From Archangium gephyra (GTDB taxonomy: Bacteria; Myxococcota; Myxococcia; Myxococcales; Myxococcaceae), in NCBI GenBank assembly GCA_003243425.1, contig QFQP01000010.1, positions 1-64,000 on the forward strand: DNA of 64,000 nucleotides. The letters run 5' to 3'. The notes under the pieces were generated by a model, which saw only the letters and a list, made by a program, of their open reading frames with translations, was not told the origin of the DNA and did no database searches. A program made the position numbers and the translations under genes. This document shows, one piece after another, positions 7,868 to 16,597 of the stretch (positions within the stretch are counted from its first letter, which is position 1; the number at the start of each line of letters is the position of its first letter).

Positions 7868-9868
7868 ATGTTCAAACGAACCCTGCCGATGCTTGGAGTG
7901 CTCGCGGTCTCGGGCTGCGCGCACCAGGAAACGCCGCCGCCTGAAACGAAGCCGGTCGCCGCCGAGCCCGTCGCTGCGCCGAAGAAGACCTACAACGCGC
8001 TCTCGCGGCTCGACTTCAACGCGCGCGCCGCCGAGGCCTTCCAGCCGCTGTTCTGGCGCCTCGACGCGAACAAGAACAACGAGCTCGACCCCGAGGAGCT
8101 CGTCACCCTCATCGGCCCGTGGAACGCGACGCGCGAAGACTTCGTCAACGCCAGCGGCTTCACGCCGAAGTTCGACGCGCTCTACGCGGCGATGCAGAAG
8201 CCCGTCGAGACCGCCGACGCGCGTCACGCCGCGCTCAAGCTCGAGCTCTCCCAGGGCAAGACCACGCTCGTCGAGACCGACCTCACGGGCGCCACCGAAG
8301 GCGACAAGAAGGCCTTCCCGCACTTCGTCCGCGCGGCCGCGCTCATCGAGACCATCTACGCGCGCCAGCACGGCATCGTGGATCTCGGCATGACCATTCC
8401 GGCCGAAGACACGCTGGCCCGCGCCGTCTTCCACCGCAACCAGGGCGCCTTCTGCGTCGCGCCGAAGACCGAGAAGGACGAGGGCTGCAACGCGCTCTCG
8501 CCCACGCCGTCGCGCGCCGTCGGCCTGTACCCCGCTGACGTTCAGAAGGACCCGAAGTTCTGCGCCGCGCTCGAGAAGCAGAAGAACAAGGCCGACCTCA
8601 TGGGCCACTTCTCGACCGTCGAGAGCGACGGCAAGGGCGGCTTCAAGGCCGTGCCGTACACCGAGGCCTACAAGCTCGACATGGACGCGGTGGCCGTCGA
8701 GCTCGAAGCGGCCGCGAAGGAGCTGGCCGACGACGAGGCCGCGTTCAAGGCGTACCTCACCGCCGCGGCGACGGCGTTCCGCACCAACGACTGGGAACCG
8801 GCGAACGAAGCGTGGGTGGCGATGGGGCCGCTCAACTCGAAGTGGTACCTCCGCGTCGGGCCCGACGAGGTCTACCACGAGCCCTGTGCGTGGAAGGCGG
8901 GCTTCGCCCTGCAGCTGGCGCGCATCAACCTCGCGTCGCTCGAGTGGCAGAAGAAGCTCGAGCCCGTGAAGCTCGACATGGAGAAGGCGCTCGCGACGAT
9001 GGCGGGCCCTCCGTACAAAGCGCGCAACGTCAATTTCAAGCTGCCCGACTTCATCGACGTGACGTTGAACGCGGCGGACCAGCGCAACCCGCACGGCGCC
9101 ACCATCGGCCAGTCGCTGCCCAACTGGGGCAAGGTCGCCGAGAAGGGCGGCCGCACGGTGGTGATGACCAACCTCTACACCGACGCCGACAGCCAGCAGG
9201 CGCTCAGTGACCAGATGGCCTCGCTGTACTGCAAGGCCACGTTCGACGGCGCGACCACCGAGCCCAAAGCCGCGCTGTTGTCGGTGGTGCTCCACGAGGC
9301 CGCGCACAACCTCGGCCCCGCGCACGACTACGCGGTGAAGGGCAAGAAAGACGACGACGTGTTCGGCGGCCCGCTCGCCTCGACCATGGAAGAACTCAAG
9401 GCCCAGACCAGCGCGCTGTATTTCACGTGGTGGCTCGTCGAGAAGAACCTGCTCACCGAGCAGGAGGCGAAGCACGCGACGCTGCGTGACGTGGCGTGGG
9501 CCTTCGGGCACGTCAGCCGCGGCATGTACGACGGCGCGGGCAACGCGAAGCCGTACTCGCAGCTCGCCTCGATTCAGCTGGGCCACATGAGCAAGGAAGG
9601 CGTGCTCACCTGGAAGCCCGACGAGACCGCGGCCAACGGCACCGACAAGGGCTGCTTCGAGGTCGACCTCGCGAAGTGGAAGCCGGCGGTCGACAAGCTC
9701 GCCAACCGCGTGCTCAAGGCCAAGGGCAAGGGCGACAAGAAAGACGCCGAAGCCATGAAGGCCTCGTTCGTCGACGCCAAGGACGAGTGGGCCACGCTGC
9801 GCAGCACCATCGCCGAGCGATGGACGCGCGCGCCCAAGGCGACGTTCGTCTATTCCGTGAAGCAGTGA
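7868..9868 (+). CDS. lipoprotein gluzincin, M49-like, with an EF-hand
   Basis: A 666-residue lipoprotein (signal MFKRTLPMLGVLAVSGC). Residues 66-77 (DANKNNELDPEE) form a textbook EF-hand loop with acidic or Asn ligands at positions 1, 3, 5, 9 and 12, so calcium binding is likely. The C-terminal half carries HEAAHN at residue 476 and EELKAQ at residue 508. The order and likeness to the HExxxH and EECRAE motifs of dipeptidyl-peptidase III-like (M49) enzymes suggest a zinc peptidase of the gluzincin type, with Glu508 or Glu509 as third ligand. The zinc motif has HExxH spacing rather than the M49 HExxxH. The protein is probably anchored in the envelope facing the periplasm or surface. The gene stands alone, with a strong hairpin behind it. 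Confidence 0.7.
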   Translation: MFKRTLPMLGVLAVSGCAHQETPPPETKPVAAEPVAAPKKTYNALSRLDFNARAAEAFQPLFWRLDANKNNELDPEELVTLIGPWNATREDFVNASGFTPKFDALYAAMQKPVETADARHAALKLELSQGKTTLVETDLTGATEGDKKAFPHFVRAAALIETIYARQHGIVDLGMTIPAEDTLARAVFHRNQGAFCVAPKTEKDEGCNALSPTPSRAVGLYPADVQKDPKFCAALEKQKNKADLMGHFSTVESDGKGGFKAVPYTEAYKLDMDAVAVELEAAAKELADDEAAFKAYLTAAATAFRTNDWEPANEAWVAMGPLNSKWYLRVGPDEVYHEPCAWKAGFALQLARINLASLEWQKKLEPVKLDMEKALATMAGPPYKARNVNFKLPDFIDVTLNAADQRNPHGATIGQSLPNWGKVAEKGGRTVVMTNLYTDADSQQALSDQMASLYCKATFDGATTEPKAALLSVVLHEAAHNLGPAHDYAVKGKKDDDVFGGPLASTMEELKAQTSALYFTWWLVEKNLLTEQEAKHATLRDVAWAFGHVSRGMYDGAGNAKPYSQLASIQLGHMSKEGVLTWKPDETAANGTDKGCFEVDLAKWKPAVDKLANRVLKAKGKGDKKDAEAMKASFVDAKDEWATLRSTIAERWTRAPKATFVYSVKQ

Positions 9869-9878
9869 GCCTGTTGGA

Positions 9879-9917
9879 CCAGCAGTTATCGATACTTCAG
9901 AAATCGATAACTGCTGG
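9879..9917 (+). terminator. perfect 15-base hairpin after the gluzincin gene
   Basis: ccagcagttatcgat (9879-9893) and atcgataactgctgg (9903-9917) are perfect inverted copies with a nine-base loop, starting 11 bases past the stop at 9868. No T-tract follows, so it may act as a transcript stabiliser or weak terminator. Confidence 0.55.
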
Positions 9918-10011
9918 CGTTCAATCGACCGACCCCTCGTTTCACCACTGATCAGCTCCCGCGAGGTCTTTTCACCGCGCCCAATTCCGGGCCGCGTTGA
10001 GGAGTCTTCGA

Positions 10012-11024
10012 ATGAAGAAGCTGATCAGTTGCTGTCTTGCCGTAGCGCTGTTGGGCGGTTGTGGCGTGGAGACGACGGAGGCGCTTCCCACCGTCGAGCA
10101 CGCGCTGACCGCCACCGCCGTCTACGACCCCACGTACCAGGCGCCGCTCTGCGCGAACCTCGCCAGCGCCTGTTCGATGACCACGAGCCAGGTCGCCAAC
10201 GCCGGGTCGGGCGAAGCGAATTCACCCAACACCTCGACCGGCTGCGGCGACGCTGCCTGGCGCTACGGCGTGGCCATCGATCGCCTCACCGTGAGCTCCG
10301 GCAACTCGAGCAACCTGACCGCGGGCCGCAGCGTGACAGCCACGCTCACGTTCCGTGAAGCGAGCACCAGGTCGAGTGACGTCGACGTATTCATCGCCAA
10401 CGACGCCGACGCCCCGGTGTGGACCCTGCTGCAGACCTTCCAGCCCACGACCACCGGCGCACAGTCGAAGACGCTGAACTTCACGCTGGACGGAGGAGGC
10501 AGCCGTCGCGCCCTTCGTGCGCAGCTTCGGCCGCGCAACGTGAGCAGCGCCCCGTGTAGCCCCGGCATCGACGACACCGACGAGCTCGTCTTCACCGTCG
10601 GCGCGCCGCTGCCGCTCAACAACCCGGGCTTCGACACCAGCCTCAGCGGTTGGAGCAGGAGCGGCAACGTCACCTGGGAAGCCGGTCACGCCGCGTTCCG
10701 CCCTGCGTACCCGAACGCCGCGACGCTCTCGCAGCAGACCGTGGTTCCCGCGGGCGCGAGCACCATGACCATCTGGTACCGCGTCGACTCCATCAACTCC
10801 GCGTTCATGTCGGCGAACCTCACGGTGCAGGTCACGCCGATGAACGGCAGCGGCCTGTTGTACCGCGCGTTCGCGACAACCTGACGACCTCGCCCACGTG
10901 GCAGGCCTTCACCATGGACGTGAGCACGCTGCAGAACCGCGCCGTGAGCGTGCTGCTGCGCGCGAACAACAGCTTCACTGACAACTGGAACGTGTTCCGT
11001 GTCGACGGCGTGCAGTTCGACTGA
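10012..11024 (+). pseudogene. surface lipoprotein gene with a frameshift
   Basis: The reading frame from ATG 10012 (ribosome site GAGGA at 9999-10003) encodes a lipoprotein signal (MKKLISCCLAVALLGGC). A proline-poor beta-rich body follows, then a C-terminal domain resembling a carbohydrate-binding jelly roll (NNPGFDTSLSGWSRSGN). This frame stops at 10884. Coding continues in a different frame as DNLTTSPTWQAFTMDVSTLQ and onward to a stop at 11024, which completes the jelly roll with a NVFRVDGVQFD end. The shift falls near 10861-10878; one missing base, for example in the gcgttcgcg run, would restore a protein of about 337 residues. It could be a real mutation or an assembly error. A terminator follows directly, as for an intact unit. 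Confidence 0.65.
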
Positions 11025-11037
11025 CCGACGCATCGTG

Positions 11038-11092
11038 AAGACGGCCTGGTGTGCGATTGGCAACGTGCAAATCGCGACACCGGGCCGTCTTT
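11038..11092 (+). terminator. long hairpin terminator
   Basis: aagacggcc-tggtgt-gcgatt (11038-11058) pairs with aatcgc-gacaccg-ggccgtctt (11069-11092), about 20 pairs with one mismatch or bulge, and ends in cttta. It starts 14 bases after the stop of the frameshifted lipoprotein gene. Confidence 0.75.
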
Positions 11093-11105
11093 ACTCTGTG
11101 GGGTT

Positions 11106-12152
11106 GTGAAGCCCTTCTCTGCCGCCGACGCCGAGATCCACGCGCTGCGAGCCGTGTGTACGCGGCTCGCGCGCGCGGGTGAGAGCGTGCCCTCCCCTGA
11201 CACGCTCGCACGGGTGCTCAACCTGGCGGCGGAGTTCAGCACCAACGTCTACGAAGGCCAGCACACGCCGGGCGCGTTTCGACTGCTCGCGCACGACGAC
11301 CACGACAGCCAGTTCACGATTCGGCTTCGTGAAGTGCGCCTGCCGCAGCTGAGGATGATCGTCGCGGCTTCGGGCGGTGGCGACGTGGTGATGCGCGAGA
11401 ACGAGTCGCAGCCCAGCATCATCGGCATCGACCCGCCGCAGTACGTCGCGGTGCACGCGGGCGTGCGCTTCAGCTTCAGCACGCGGCAATGCGTGTACGT
11501 GTCGACGCACGGGCTCATCATCGCGTCGTGTCACGTCGGCCATGGGCTCGAGCTGTTCGACGAAGCGCGGCTGCCGTCACCTGATTCCGCGCTCGCTCCG
11601 GCGAAGTTGTCGCCCGCGTTGAGGCACGACCGGCTGCTCGAGCTGGTGCAGGCCATTCGTGTGCACGGGCACGGCGGAACCATCGTGTTCTGTCCCCGCG
11701 GAGAGCTCACGGGGTGTGAAGCGCTCGCCGGGGAAATGGAGCCGTGGCGCTTCGCTTCGAACCACGCCGTGCAGCTGGACGACGCGCAGATGAAGCCGGC
11801 GCACATGAAGCAGTCGCTCGAACGTCGCCTCGAGGCGGAGCTGCGCAGCATCGGCCAGCTGACGCGCGCCGACGGTGCGGTGGTGGTGAACCCGTCGCTC
11901 GAGCTCCTGGGCTTCGGGCAGCGTCTGATTGGTGAACCTCCGACCACGCTGCCGATTCTCAAGTCCGCGGTGCACGACCGCAGTGACGTTTCGTACCCCT
12001 CTGGCGGTACGCGGCTCGCGTCGGCCATCAACTACGTGAACTCCCAACCCGACACGGTGGTGCTCTGCGTGTCTTCTGACGGGCCGGTGCGACTGGTCTG
12101 GGCCGAAGACCGGCAGGTGCACTTGCGCGAACACCTCGAGGCGTTCCTGTGA
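11106..12152 (+). CDS. DACNV/DisA_N-like (diadenylate cyclase-like) protein
   Basis: About 348 residues from the GTG at 11106. An in-frame ATG at 11049 lies inside the upstream terminator and is unlikely. The N-terminal two-thirds resembles the DACNV sensor module that precedes some proteobacterial diadenylate cyclase domains. The C-terminus resembles a DisA_N (DAC) domain, which makes c-di-AMP from two ATP: RADGAVVVN carries the DGA motif, a glycine-rich strand follows, and GGTRLASAINYV stands where canonical enzymes have the GTRHRAA motif. The DGA, Gly-Thr and Arg are kept, but the adjacent His is Leu, so cyclase activity is doubtful. A final VVLCVSSDG segment matches the VVSE strand. The gene is monocistronic. 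The family call rests on motif order only. Confidence 0.55.
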   Translation: MKPFSAADAEIHALRAVCTRLARAGESVPSPDTLARVLNLAAEFSTNVYEGQHTPGAFRLLAHDDHDSQFTIRLREVRLPQLRMIVAASGGGDVVMRENESQPSIIGIDPPQYVAVHAGVRFSFSTRQCVYVSTHGLIIASCHVGHGLELFDEARLPSPDSALAPAKLSPALRHDRLLELVQAIRVHGHGGTIVFCPRGELTGCEALAGEMEPWRFASNHAVQLDDAQMKPAHMKQSLERRLEAELRSIGQLTRADGAVVVNPSLELLGFGQRLIGEPPTTLPILKSAVHDRSDVSYPSGGTRLASAINYVNSQPDTVVLCVSSDGPVRLVWAEDRQVHLREHLEAFL

Positions 12153-12210
12153 GGCCGGCGGTGGCTCCGCGTCAGCGCCGGCGCTGCGGCGTGACCTAGG
12201 CTGCGCCGCC

Positions 12211-13422
12211 ATGCGAACTCTGCTGGTGGTGCCGCTGGTGCTTGCGGGTTGCAGCGCGATGACCGAGCCACCCGACGCGAGCGTCGATTCGGGTACGTCG
12301 ATGGACGCGGGCCTCGTGGTCGATAGCGGGAGCGAAGACGCCGGCACCGACGCTGGCGGGCTCGACGCAGGTCACCCGGAAGACGCGGGCACACCCGATG
12401 CGGGAACGCCCGACGCAGGAGTCGATGTGCCACGACAGCTCGTGTTCACCGGCGGCGGCAATCTCATTCGTGTGTTCGCGTTCGAAGAAGACGGCGGGCT
12501 GCGCGCGCTCGGGCAGGTGAACGCCGGCAGTGGCGCCAGCTTCCTCGCCGCGGATCTCCCGCGCGGCCGCCTGTACGCGGTGAACGAGGGCTCAGCGCAG
12601 ATCGCCGCCTTCGCGTTCGACGCGCGCGACGCAGGGCTCACGTTGCTCAATCGCGTGTCGAGCGGCGGTGGTGGTCCTGCACACGTGTCGGTGGACCGCA
12701 GTGGCCGCTTCGTGTTCGCGGCCAACTACGGCGGCGGAAGTGTGTCGGTGCTGCCGGTCACCGACGCAGGCCTCGCGGCGCCAACGCAGACCATCGGCGC
12801 ACTCGGTCAGGCGCATCAGATCTTCAGCGATGCAGCCAACCGCTTCGTCTACGCGCCGTGCAAGCAGGCCGACTTCGTCGCGCAGTTCGCGTTCGACGGT
12901 GGTGTGCTCACCCCGCTCTCACCGCCTGCGCTGGACACCGACGACAACGCGGGGCCGCGGCACCTGGCGCTGCACCCCACGTTGCCGCGCGCGTACCTCA
13001 TCAACGAACTCTCGAGCACCGTGCAGACGCTGGCCATCGACGCGCAGGGAAGGCTCACCTCGCTTCAGACGCTGTCGTCGCTTCCTTCGAACTTCGCCGG
13101 CTCGAACACCGGCGCAGAGCTCGTGGTGCACCCCAACGGGCGCTTCGTGTTCGCCAGCAACCGCGGGCATCAGTCCATCGTGCGCTTCTCGGTCAACGCG
13201 ACGAGCGGGGAGCTCACGCTGCTCGGCCACACGCCGACGGAGGGCAATCACCCGCGGCACTTCTCGCTCGACGCGACGGGCCGGTGGTTGCTGGTCGGCA
13301 ATCAGCAGTCGGACAACGTGGTGCTCTTCGCGCTCGACGACGCGACCGGCGCGCTCACGTCGCGCGGCGTGGTGGCCACCGTGAATGACGTCGCCTTCGC
13401 CGGCTTCGTCACCGCGCCGTGA
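12211..13422 (+). CDS. lactonase-family seven-bladed propeller lipoprotein
   Basis: A 403-residue lipoprotein (MRTLLVVPLVLAGC) with a low-complexity Asp-Ala-Gly spacer at about residues 20-70, then a beta-propeller. Repeated motifs such as FAANYGGGSVSVLPV, GPRHLALHP and GNHPRHFSLD match the lactonase family (PF10282) that includes 6-phosphogluconolactonase Pgl. Family members either hydrolyse lactones or serve as surface propellers; its location outside the cytoplasm argues against the pentose-phosphate role. It starts 59 bases after the preceding gene and stands upstream of another lipoprotein. Confidence 0.8.
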   Translation: MRTLLVVPLVLAGCSAMTEPPDASVDSGTSMDAGLVVDSGSEDAGTDAGGLDAGHPEDAGTPDAGTPDAGVDVPRQLVFTGGGNLIRVFAFEEDGGLRALGQVNAGSGASFLAADLPRGRLYAVNEGSAQIAAFAFDARDAGLTLLNRVSSGGGGPAHVSVDRSGRFVFAANYGGGSVSVLPVTDAGLAAPTQTIGALGQAHQIFSDAANRFVYAPCKQADFVAQFAFDGGVLTPLSPPALDTDDNAGPRHLALHPTLPRAYLINELSSTVQTLAIDAQGRLTSLQTLSSLPSNFAGSNTGAELVVHPNGRFVFASNRGHQSIVRFSVNATSGELTLLGHTPTEGNHPRHFSLDATGRWLLVGNQQSDNVVLFALDDATGALTSRGVVATVNDVAFAGFVTAP

Positions 13423-13501
13423 CTGCGCGCTGAAGATTCGCGGCGCCGGGGTGCGAAGAACCTACGGTGCAGCTCCCTCTCCTCGATTGGAGCAACGCCG
13501 C

Positions 13502-14620
13502 ATGTCCCGAACTCTCGTCGCGCTCGCGTGTCTTTCGTTCTTCGCGTGTCCTGAAACGCCGGGCGTCGACGGCGGCACCGGCGGAGGTAACGGCGGTACC
13601 GGCGGCGGCACGGCGACCGGCGGCGGGAGCACCGCTGCGCCCACCGTCGAGACCTGGTGCGGCACGCAGACGGCTTCGAGTTGCACCGCGGGCACCACCT
13701 GCGCGTATTTCGAAACGCAGCTCGGCTGCGAGAACGTGACCGGGCGCAACGCGGAGTTCGGCTCGTTCTGCGATGCCCAGCGCAACGCGGTCAACGACGG
13801 GCGCAGCAGCTTCAGCGCGGCGGCGGCGCAGAGCTGCCTCGACAACCTCGGCACCTGCGGCTCGCTGGCGTGCCCGGCGGCCTTCACAGGGCTCGTGGGC
13901 GTCGACGTCGGTTGCTACTCGAGCGACGAGTGCGACCCGGCGCTGTTCTGCGAGCTGGGCGCGCGCTGCCCCGGGCGGTGCGTGCCCCGTCGCGGCGAAG
14001 GTCAGCGCGGCAACAACGCGCGGGAATGTGAACCGGGCCTGTATGGCCGCCTCGGCACGCTCGACGGCGGGGGCGCGGCGCTGTTGTGCACGCAGCAGGC
14101 GGCGGTCGGCGAGCCCTGCAGCGGGTACCAGTCGTGCCTCGAGCCGTTCGTGTGCAACCCGAACAGCAACACCTGCGTGCCGCTGCTGGCGGAAGGCAAC
14201 GCGTGCGGTGCGACCGACGGAGGCATCGCCGCGTACCAGGTGTGCGCGTTGCCGCTGTGGTGCCAGCCGCGCTTCGACGGAGGCGTGGCCACGTGCGCGC
14301 CGCTCGCGACGCGCGGTGAGCCGTGCGGAACGTGCCAGCAGGACCTGCGTTGCGTGCGGGGAACGTGTGAGTCGCTGGGTCAGAGCGGCGAGGGCTGCAG
14401 TGTGGATCGCGACTGTCTGTGGCCGCTGTACTGCAAGGCGAGCGGTCAGGTTCCGCTCGGGCCCGGCACGTGCGCGACGCGTGGTGATGCGGGCGCGGCG
14501 TGCACGACGGATCAATCGTGCGCGCCCGGGTTGTCGTGCGTGATGCGCGGGCTGAACGCGAATGTGTGCGCGGTGGTCGACGGTGGCACGACGTTGGGCT
14601 GTCGCGACACGACGCCGTGA
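13502..14620 (+). CDS. cysteine-rich lipoprotein
   Basis: A 372-residue lipoprotein (MSRTLVALACLSFFAC) with a Gly/Thr spacer (GGTGGGNGGTGGGTATGGGS), then a Cys-rich body. Repeated CxxxxCxPxLxC-like clusters, such as GEPCSGYQSCLEPFVCN and DAGAACTTDQSCAPGLSC, resemble extracellular disulfide modules in myxobacterial surface proteins. The ATG at 13502 was chosen because it begins the signal; the open frame upstream to 13385 overlaps the propeller gene. The last 139 bases are duplicated 6.2 kb downstream (20720-20847). Function unknown. Confidence 0.75.
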   Translation: MSRTLVALACLSFFACPETPGVDGGTGGGNGGTGGGTATGGGSTAAPTVETWCGTQTASSCTAGTTCAYFETQLGCENVTGRNAEFGSFCDAQRNAVNDGRSSFSAAAAQSCLDNLGTCGSLACPAAFTGLVGVDVGCYSSDECDPALFCELGARCPGRCVPRRGEGQRGNNARECEPGLYGRLGTLDGGGAALLCTQQAAVGEPCSGYQSCLEPFVCNPNSNTCVPLLAEGNACGATDGGIAAYQVCALPLWCQPRFDGGVATCAPLATRGEPCGTCQQDLRCVRGTCESLGQSGEGCSVDRDCLWPLYCKASGQVPLGPGTCATRGDAGAACTTDQSCAPGLSCVMRGLNANVCAVVDGGTTLGCRDTTP

Positions 14621-14621
14621 G
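14483..14621 (+). repeat. duplicated 3' end of the Cys-rich lipoprotein gene, copy A
   Basis: This 139-base segment reappears at 20720-20847, with one substitution visible at the gcccggg/gccgggg position and an 11-base deletion. Copy A is the functional end of the lipoprotein gene, including its stop codon. Confidence 0.9.
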
Positions 14622-14709
14622 CTGATCGACGAAGTGATCAGGCGCATCCTTCGCGATGCGCTCGAAGTGTTGAACGCCGATGAAGTGAGCGCAGACTCGC
14701 CGCGTGCGG

Positions 14710-14970
14710 CCAGGCGCGCCAGTCACCCGTCACCTTCGAGCGCTCATACGGCGCGGGCAACGAGCGGGGCGTCGTCCTGCCACCGCAGTCGCGGCACCGA
14801 CACGTGGTGCGCTTCACGACGCGGCGTCGCTGGTGCTCTTTGACGACGTCCAGCTTCTCTTCTTCGACGACGTCAGCGACGTCGAGAGACGTGCTGCCGC
14901 AGTGCGTGCACTCGTCGGGCTTGAGGTGGTGCGCGTCGACGGGGAGATGCTGCGGCAGAGCCTTGCGAGC
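14710..14970 (-). pseudogene. IS66-family transposase remnant (zinc-binding N-terminal part)
   Basis: The minus-strand translation contains RKALPQHLPVDAHHLKPDEC, then CTHC, then EEEKLDVVKEHQRRRVVKR, then CRCRDCGGRTTPRSLPAPYE and ERSKVTGDWRAW. The order of two CxxC pairs, EKLDVV and PAP is that of the zinc-binding region of IS66 TnpC transposases. The DDE catalytic domain should follow but is missing: after RAW the translation degenerates and meets the Cys-rich lipoprotein gene. No tnpA or tnpB partner or inverted ends are visible. Confidence 0.7.
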
Positions 14971-15283
14971 TGTTGGCGGTGGTCGCGGCTTCGGGCGGGG
15001 TCGAACGCCAGCGCTACGCGGTCGCACCCGCATCTTCATTATTCGTCTGATTGGCCCGGTCACCTCTGGTCGCTCACGCTTCAGCAAGCCGAGCGCGTCG
15101 CTCTCGTACTCGTCGGCGACATGGCCGAAGCTGAAACCTGGGCGGCGGTTATGAGCAAAGGCGTGTCCTACAGGCTCAGCGGCGCTGATGGCCAACGCTC
15201 CGAGCGCAGCGTCAAAGCTTCCCGCAGCGAAGCAAGAGACCGGAACCGGAACGGCCTTGCGAGATGAATCAGGCAGGTAATGA

Positions 15284-15349
15284 CGCGGGTTCTATGGCTC
15301 CGACGTGATGATTCGCACAGACGGCAACTGGCAGTGCACTCTCCGATAG
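15284..15349 (+). pseudogene. C-terminal remnant of a paralogue of the 18741 lipoprotein
   Basis: A short open stretch ends GSDVMIRTDGNWQCTLR and a stop codon. The intact lipoprotein at 18741-19547 ends GSDLMLRADGNWQCTPP, so the two tails are homologous at protein level while their codons have diverged. A stop at 15281-15283 precedes it and no upstream homology is seen. The surrounding 14971-15414 holds nothing else I can identify. Confidence 0.6.
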
Positions 15350-15414
15350 TTCCACGAATAGCCTTGCTCGAGTCGATCATCGACCAGGGCGAGTAGTCCG
15401 CGCTGCCTTCGCAG

Positions 15415-16548
15415 TCAGTACACTGACACTTCGGTCAAGCGCCGAAATCTGGCTCCACGAAGCTGGACCCCCACAATGGAGTTCGACTCGGAAACGGGCA
15501 CGACGAAGGAGTGGCTCGCCGAGCGAACGCTTCCATCCGGGAGCAGCTCGAAATCGAGATCTGGGTTCGCAAACAACTTTCGCGACCCAATTTCAATCTC
15601 GCCCCCATCGCTTGTGAACCCGACAAACTGCACAACATGGAAAGCCGCGACCGCGTTGCCCGCGTCACCGTATGCGAACTGGGGAGGGCCGCCAACGCCA
15701 AGTTCTCGAACCACAATGAGTGTTGGGGTAATCGGTGCAGGGAAACGCATGGTGACCTGCGGCACCCCGGCGAAGTGGATCTCGACGTCAGCAAGCACCC
15801 CATCAGCGAGAGCGCATGGCGACGACAACTCGTCGCAGGTGCTGCCTCGGCTTGCTGGACTCGAGGATGCCGAGAAATTCAGACCCTCGGCTGGGAGCAA
15901 CACCACGCTCTCGCTTCGCGTCAAAGTTGGGGCGGTGGGTGAGATCTCCCGATTCCTGTAGCGGCCTTCGATGGAAAGAGACGAGTCGAATTCGACAAGC
16001 ACGCGCTCGTCGAACACGAGGGGTTCGAGATGGGACCCATGCTCGTCGAAAACTTGTTCGCTCTGACGCCACGCGATGGCCCCATCGGAGGCGCGTAGGG
16101 TGGCTTGATGCCAACTCGGCAGCGGACCAGCATCAAGGGGGCGAAAGACGAGAGCCCCCCCATCGATGGAAAGACTCGGCCGCCAGTCGAAAAAAGGAGG
16201 CAGTTCCAAGCCCAACTCCAGGCGTTGAATCGTAGACTGCGCCACCGTTCCGCTGGCGAAGCGTGATTGAACCCGGAGGCACGGGGGTAGGCCGCCTGCA
16301 AACGTCTGAACCTGTGCACGAAACACTTCGAAGGAATACGCGCCGTTCTCTCCTGCGTTGGTGCTCTTGAGCGGGACCCACTGCCCGTCACAGAACCTAG
16401 AGCGCACGAGTTCAACGCGTTGCCCAGGGATCTCGACCAAGCCTCGAATCGGTACGATGTCGTCAGGATTGAAGCAGCCAGAGAGCGATAACATCGAGGC
16501 CAACCAACGTTTCCGCACGGCGCGCGACCTCCTGGCGAAGCCTAACAT
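15415..16548 (-). CDS. lipoprotein of unknown function
   Basis: A 377-residue predicted lipoprotein with a basic n-region (residues 4-14) and lipobox LSGC at about residue 25. The rest is beta-rich with few Cys. One patch (GSTCDELSSPCALADGVLAD) could form a disulfide. Third-position GC is lower than in flanking core genes, suggesting transfer. It is divergent from the Cys-rich lipoprotein starting at 16598, sharing a 49-base intergenic gap. No family is recognised. Confidence 0.6.
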   Translation of the reverse strand: MLGFARRSRAVRKRWLASMLSLSGCFNPDDIVPIRGLVEIPGQRVELVRSRFCDGQWVPLKSTNAGENGAYSFEVFRAQVQTFAGGLPPCLRVQSRFASGTVAQSTIQRLELGLELPPFFDWRPSLSIDGGALVFRPLDAGPLPSWHQATLRASDGAIAWRQSEQVFDEHGSHLEPLVFDERVLVEFDSSLSIEGRYRNREISPTAPTLTRSESVVLLPAEGLNFSASSSPASRGSTCDELSSPCALADGVLADVEIHFAGVPQVTMRFPAPITPTLIVVRELGVGGPPQFAYGDAGNAVAAFHVVQFVGFTSDGGEIEIGSRKLFANPDLDFELLPDGSVRSASHSFVVPVSESNSIVGVQLRGARFRRLTEVSVY

Positions 16549-16597
16549 CGACGAGTCAATACCGGCTCACCACGCCGAGCACGATTGAAAGCACGAG

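Noticed and set aside
7485..8393. 302-codon plus-strand frame starting in the intergenic region
   Set aside because: It overlaps the gluzincin gene in another frame and is Arg/Ser-rich with no ribosome site.
14638..15195. Intact 185-residue zinc-finger protein
   Set aside because: The recognisable part matches the IS66 transposase zinc region and stops without the DDE domain, so it is a remnant.
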